Shown here piece by piece: positions 62,497-64,000 of a stretch of DNA of 64,000 nucleotides. The position numbers and the translations under genes were made by a program. The first letter of the stretch is position 1. Each line of letters begins with the position of its first letter. Origin of the DNA: Hephaestia caeni (GTDB taxonomy: Bacteria; Pseudomonadota; Alphaproteobacteria; Sphingomonadales; Sphingomonadaceae); NCBI RefSeq assembly GCF_003550065.1, contig NZ_QXDC01000002.1, forward strand, positions 1,769,858 through 1,833,857, read 5' to 3'. The notes under the pieces were generated by a model. That model made no database searches. It had not been told where the DNA came from and saw only the letters and a program-made list of their open reading frames with translations.

Positions 62497-63812
62497 AGTC
62501 GCCCCTAAATTCGCTGCACGGCCGCCTGTTCGCCCTGGTCGCGGCTGTCACCATGCTGGTCTGGGCCGGGGCGGCAACCTGGACATCGCTGTCCACGCGC
62601 GCGCAAGTCGAGCAGGTGCTCGATCGCCGGCTGATCGAAGCGGCGCGCATGGTCGCCGCGCTCGACGTGCCAGTCACGGACATCGACCGGCCCGCCCCGC
62701 CCACGCCCTATGATCGTGAATTGTCCTGCCAGATATGGTCGCTCCGGGGCGAACTGGTCAGCCATTCCGCCGGTTCCCCCGCCACGCCGCTCGCCGGTGG
62801 CGAAGCGGGCTTTTCCGAACGCTGGATCGGGGACGAGCATTGGCGGGTCTATACCCATGTCGATGCCGAGCGCGGCATCCGCGTCATGGTCGGCGATAAT
62901 CTGAGCGTGCGCGATCGGCTGGTGTCCGGCATGATGCTGGGCCTGCTGCTGCCGGCCCTCGTCGGACTGGCCGCGCTGGCGATTCTGTCGTGGCTGAGCG
63001 TCTCGCGCGGATTGCGACCGCTCGACCGGCTGGCGAAGAGCATCGAGGCGCGCTCGCCCGATCTCCTGACCCCGCTCGGGATCGACAAGGCGCCGGCCGA
63101 ACTGGCGCCGGTGGTCCGCGCCATGGATGGATTGCTCTCCCGCCTTGCCGCCGCACGCCGGGCCGAACGCGATTTCGTGACCAATGCCGCCCATGAACTG
63201 CTGACGCCGCTCGCCGGCCTTAAGACGCAGGCCGAGGTGGCGCGGCGGGCAAGCGACGAAACCATGCGCGGCCATGCGCTCGAACGCATCGTCTTTTCCG
63301 TCGATCGCACCAGCTGCCTCGTCCGCCAGCTTCTTGCTCTTGCGCGCGAGGAAGGGCGAGTGCGCGATGGCCCGCCGCCTCGGACACCATTGCGCACGGT
63401 GCTGGACGAGATTGCGCAGACCTACGGGCCACTCGCCGATGCGAAAGGCGTGAGGCTCGACATGGAACGATCCTGCCGCGATCTCACCGTGTCGATCGAA
63501 GCGGAGGTTTTGGCCTTGGCGCTCGGCAATCTGGTGGAGAATGCCATCCTCCACGGCGCAGCCGGAGGCACAGTGCAGGTTACCTGCATCGAGCAAGCCG
63601 GGCTGGAAATCCGCGTGACGGATAACGGTCCAGGCATTCCACCCGATCAGCGGGAACGACTGCGCCGCCGCTTCGAACGGGGGACGGGCACGGACGTTCC
63701 CGGCAGCGGGCTTGGCCTGTCGATTGCTGAAGCCGCCCTTGCCGCGGCCGGAGGCAGTCTCGATCTGCGATCAGCAGAGCCGCACGGCCTTGTTGCCGCT
63801 ATCCACATTTGA
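62493..63812 (+). CDS. Sensor histidine kinase (QseC/PmrB-like)
   Basis: 439 residues. Two membrane helices (about 12-32 and 148-170) frame a periplasmic domain of 115 residues with one cysteine (C79) and no known sensor fold. HAMP region, then the dimerisation helix FVTNAAHELLTPLAGLKTQA (H234) and the ATP domain with LGNLVENAILHGA, TDNGPGIPPDQR and GSGLGLSIAEAA. The signal is unknown. The target set suggests periplasmic thiol or copper-type stress. Confidence 0.94.
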   Translation: MKSPLNSLHGRLFALVAAVTMLVWAGAATWTSLSTRAQVEQVLDRRLIEAARMVAALDVPVTDIDRPAPPTPYDRELSCQIWSLRGELVSHSAGSPATPLAGGEAGFSERWIGDEHWRVYTHVDAERGIRVMVGDNLSVRDRLVSGMMLGLLLPALVGLAALAILSWLSVSRGLRPLDRLAKSIEARSPDLLTPLGIDKAPAELAPVVRAMDGLLSRLAAARRAERDFVTNAAHELLTPLAGLKTQAEVARRASDETMRGHALERIVFSVDRTSCLVRQLLALAREEGRVRDGPPPRTPLRTVLDEIAQTYGPLADAKGVRLDMERSCRDLTVSIEAEVLALALGNLVENAILHGAAGGTVQVTCIEQAGLEIRVTDNGPGIPPDQRERLRRRFERGTGTDVPGSGLGLSIAEAALAAAGGSLDLRSAEPHGLVAAIHI

Positions 63813-63884
63813 GAACGCGTCATTTCATAACGTCGCGCCAAATCTCTCTTGAGTGTCGCACTTCATCGTTTCGTCAGACGCGCC

Positions 63885-63901
63885 GATAAGCTGCGCTTAA
63901 G
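63885..63901 (+). promoter_or_regulatory. Two-component box 5, next to the IS insertion
   Basis: GATAAG-N5-CTTAAG, 72 bases after the kinase stop and only five bases before the apparent left end of the IS element. Its natural target gene lies beyond the element and beyond this window. Confidence 0.6.
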
Positions 63902-63905
63902 GTTC

Positions 63906-64000
63906 TGACGTGACCCCCGCTTTTTCCTTCAGTTGGAGCTAGAGTCCGACCCGACAAAGGGACGGACAGATGAAGCGGAAGCAGTTTTCGGAAGAACAGA
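63906..64000 (+). mobile_element. IS3-type insertion sequence, left end
   Basis: Begins about TGACGTGACCCCCGC (63906), of the TG-ending C-rich form seen at IS3-family (IS407-like) ends, followed 64 bases later by a transposase start with GGGACGGACAG in front. The right part is outside the window, so the exact end and target duplication cannot be checked. Confidence 0.6.
63970..64000 (+). CDS. IS3-family transposase OrfA, cut by window edge
   Basis: Only the first ten codons are visible: MKRKQFSEEQ. That is the almost invariant N-terminus of OrfA of IS3-family (IS407 group) transposases, a small helix-turn-helix protein that produces transposase with OrfB by frameshifting. The rest lies outside the window. 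Confidence 0.75.
   Translation, partial: MKRKQFSEEQ

Noticed and set aside
63217..63224. CTTAAG inside the histidine kinase gene
   Set aside because: No partner half-site at the right spacing; it lies in a coding region and fits codon use.

Overview
The window is GC-rich DNA from an alphaproteobacterium, most likely Sphingomonas or a close relative in the Sphingomonadales. The evidence is the high GC content, the ThiS-ThiG fusion, the protein style of MetK, TrmB, AccB/AccC, PurL, Der and BamB, and the families of palindromic intergenic repeats that are common in these genomes. No rRNA, tRNA or CRISPR array was recognised.

Positions 1-33300 are mostly chromosomal core. In order they hold the 3' end of metK, an exported protein, trmB, an ABC-F ATPase, a 3-oxoacid CoA-transferase operon with an acid-phosphatase lipoprotein between its two subunits, an SMP-30 lactonase and a ThDP enzyme. 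They continue with an EF-hand protein carrying a ribbon-helix-helix N-terminus, CsbD, a lipoprotein hydrolase, ThiS-ThiG, aroQ-accB-accC, an ECF sigma factor and small membrane proteins. Then come an MFS transporter, arsC, a PAS protein, purL, a DUF418 protein, bfd-bfr behind a Fur-like palindrome, an Hpt protein, der-bamB-TPR, panB, an XRE/membrane pair and small redox proteins. Inverted-repeat elements sit in many of the gaps.

Positions 33300-34220 carry a MarR regulator with four C-terminal cysteines facing a tiny CxxC protein, with GTATCGA-type palindromes between them. Positions 34220-41400 look like a decayed mobile island. It has an AlpA-type regulator, a DUF6088 (AbiEi-like) gene with an operator over its start codon, a degraded second copy of that gene, a ParB-like protein, hipBA, vapBC, a DUF3883 nuclease-like protein and the N-terminal stub of a probable defence gene. 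No integrase remains in the window.

Positions 41400-64000 are accessory metabolism centred on sulfur and thiol redox. After a GlxA/isochorismatase/MBL/YdhR cluster comes a sulfide/persulfide locus. It has an ArsR regulator and a 1-Cys peroxiredoxin facing persulfide dioxygenase, two YeeE/YedE half-transporters, a DUF442-SQR fusion, TauE, a methyltransferase and a DsrE protein. DsbD follows, then an AraC regulator facing a seven-gene cassette (TPR, MFS, DUF2938, CMD-family, SDR lacking its catalytic tyrosine, cupin, amine oxidase). A TlpA-like/DsbA pair then faces an OmpR-type two-component system.

The strongest new signal is a repeated box, xxTAAG-N5-CTTAAG or its mirror arrangement. It lies in front of dsbD, after the amine oxidase, twice between tlpA/dsbA and the response regulator, and once just before an IS3-type element that starts at the right edge. 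I infer that it marks the regulon of the two-component system, controlling periplasmic disulfide chemistry. The IS element appears to have cut the last box off from its target gene.
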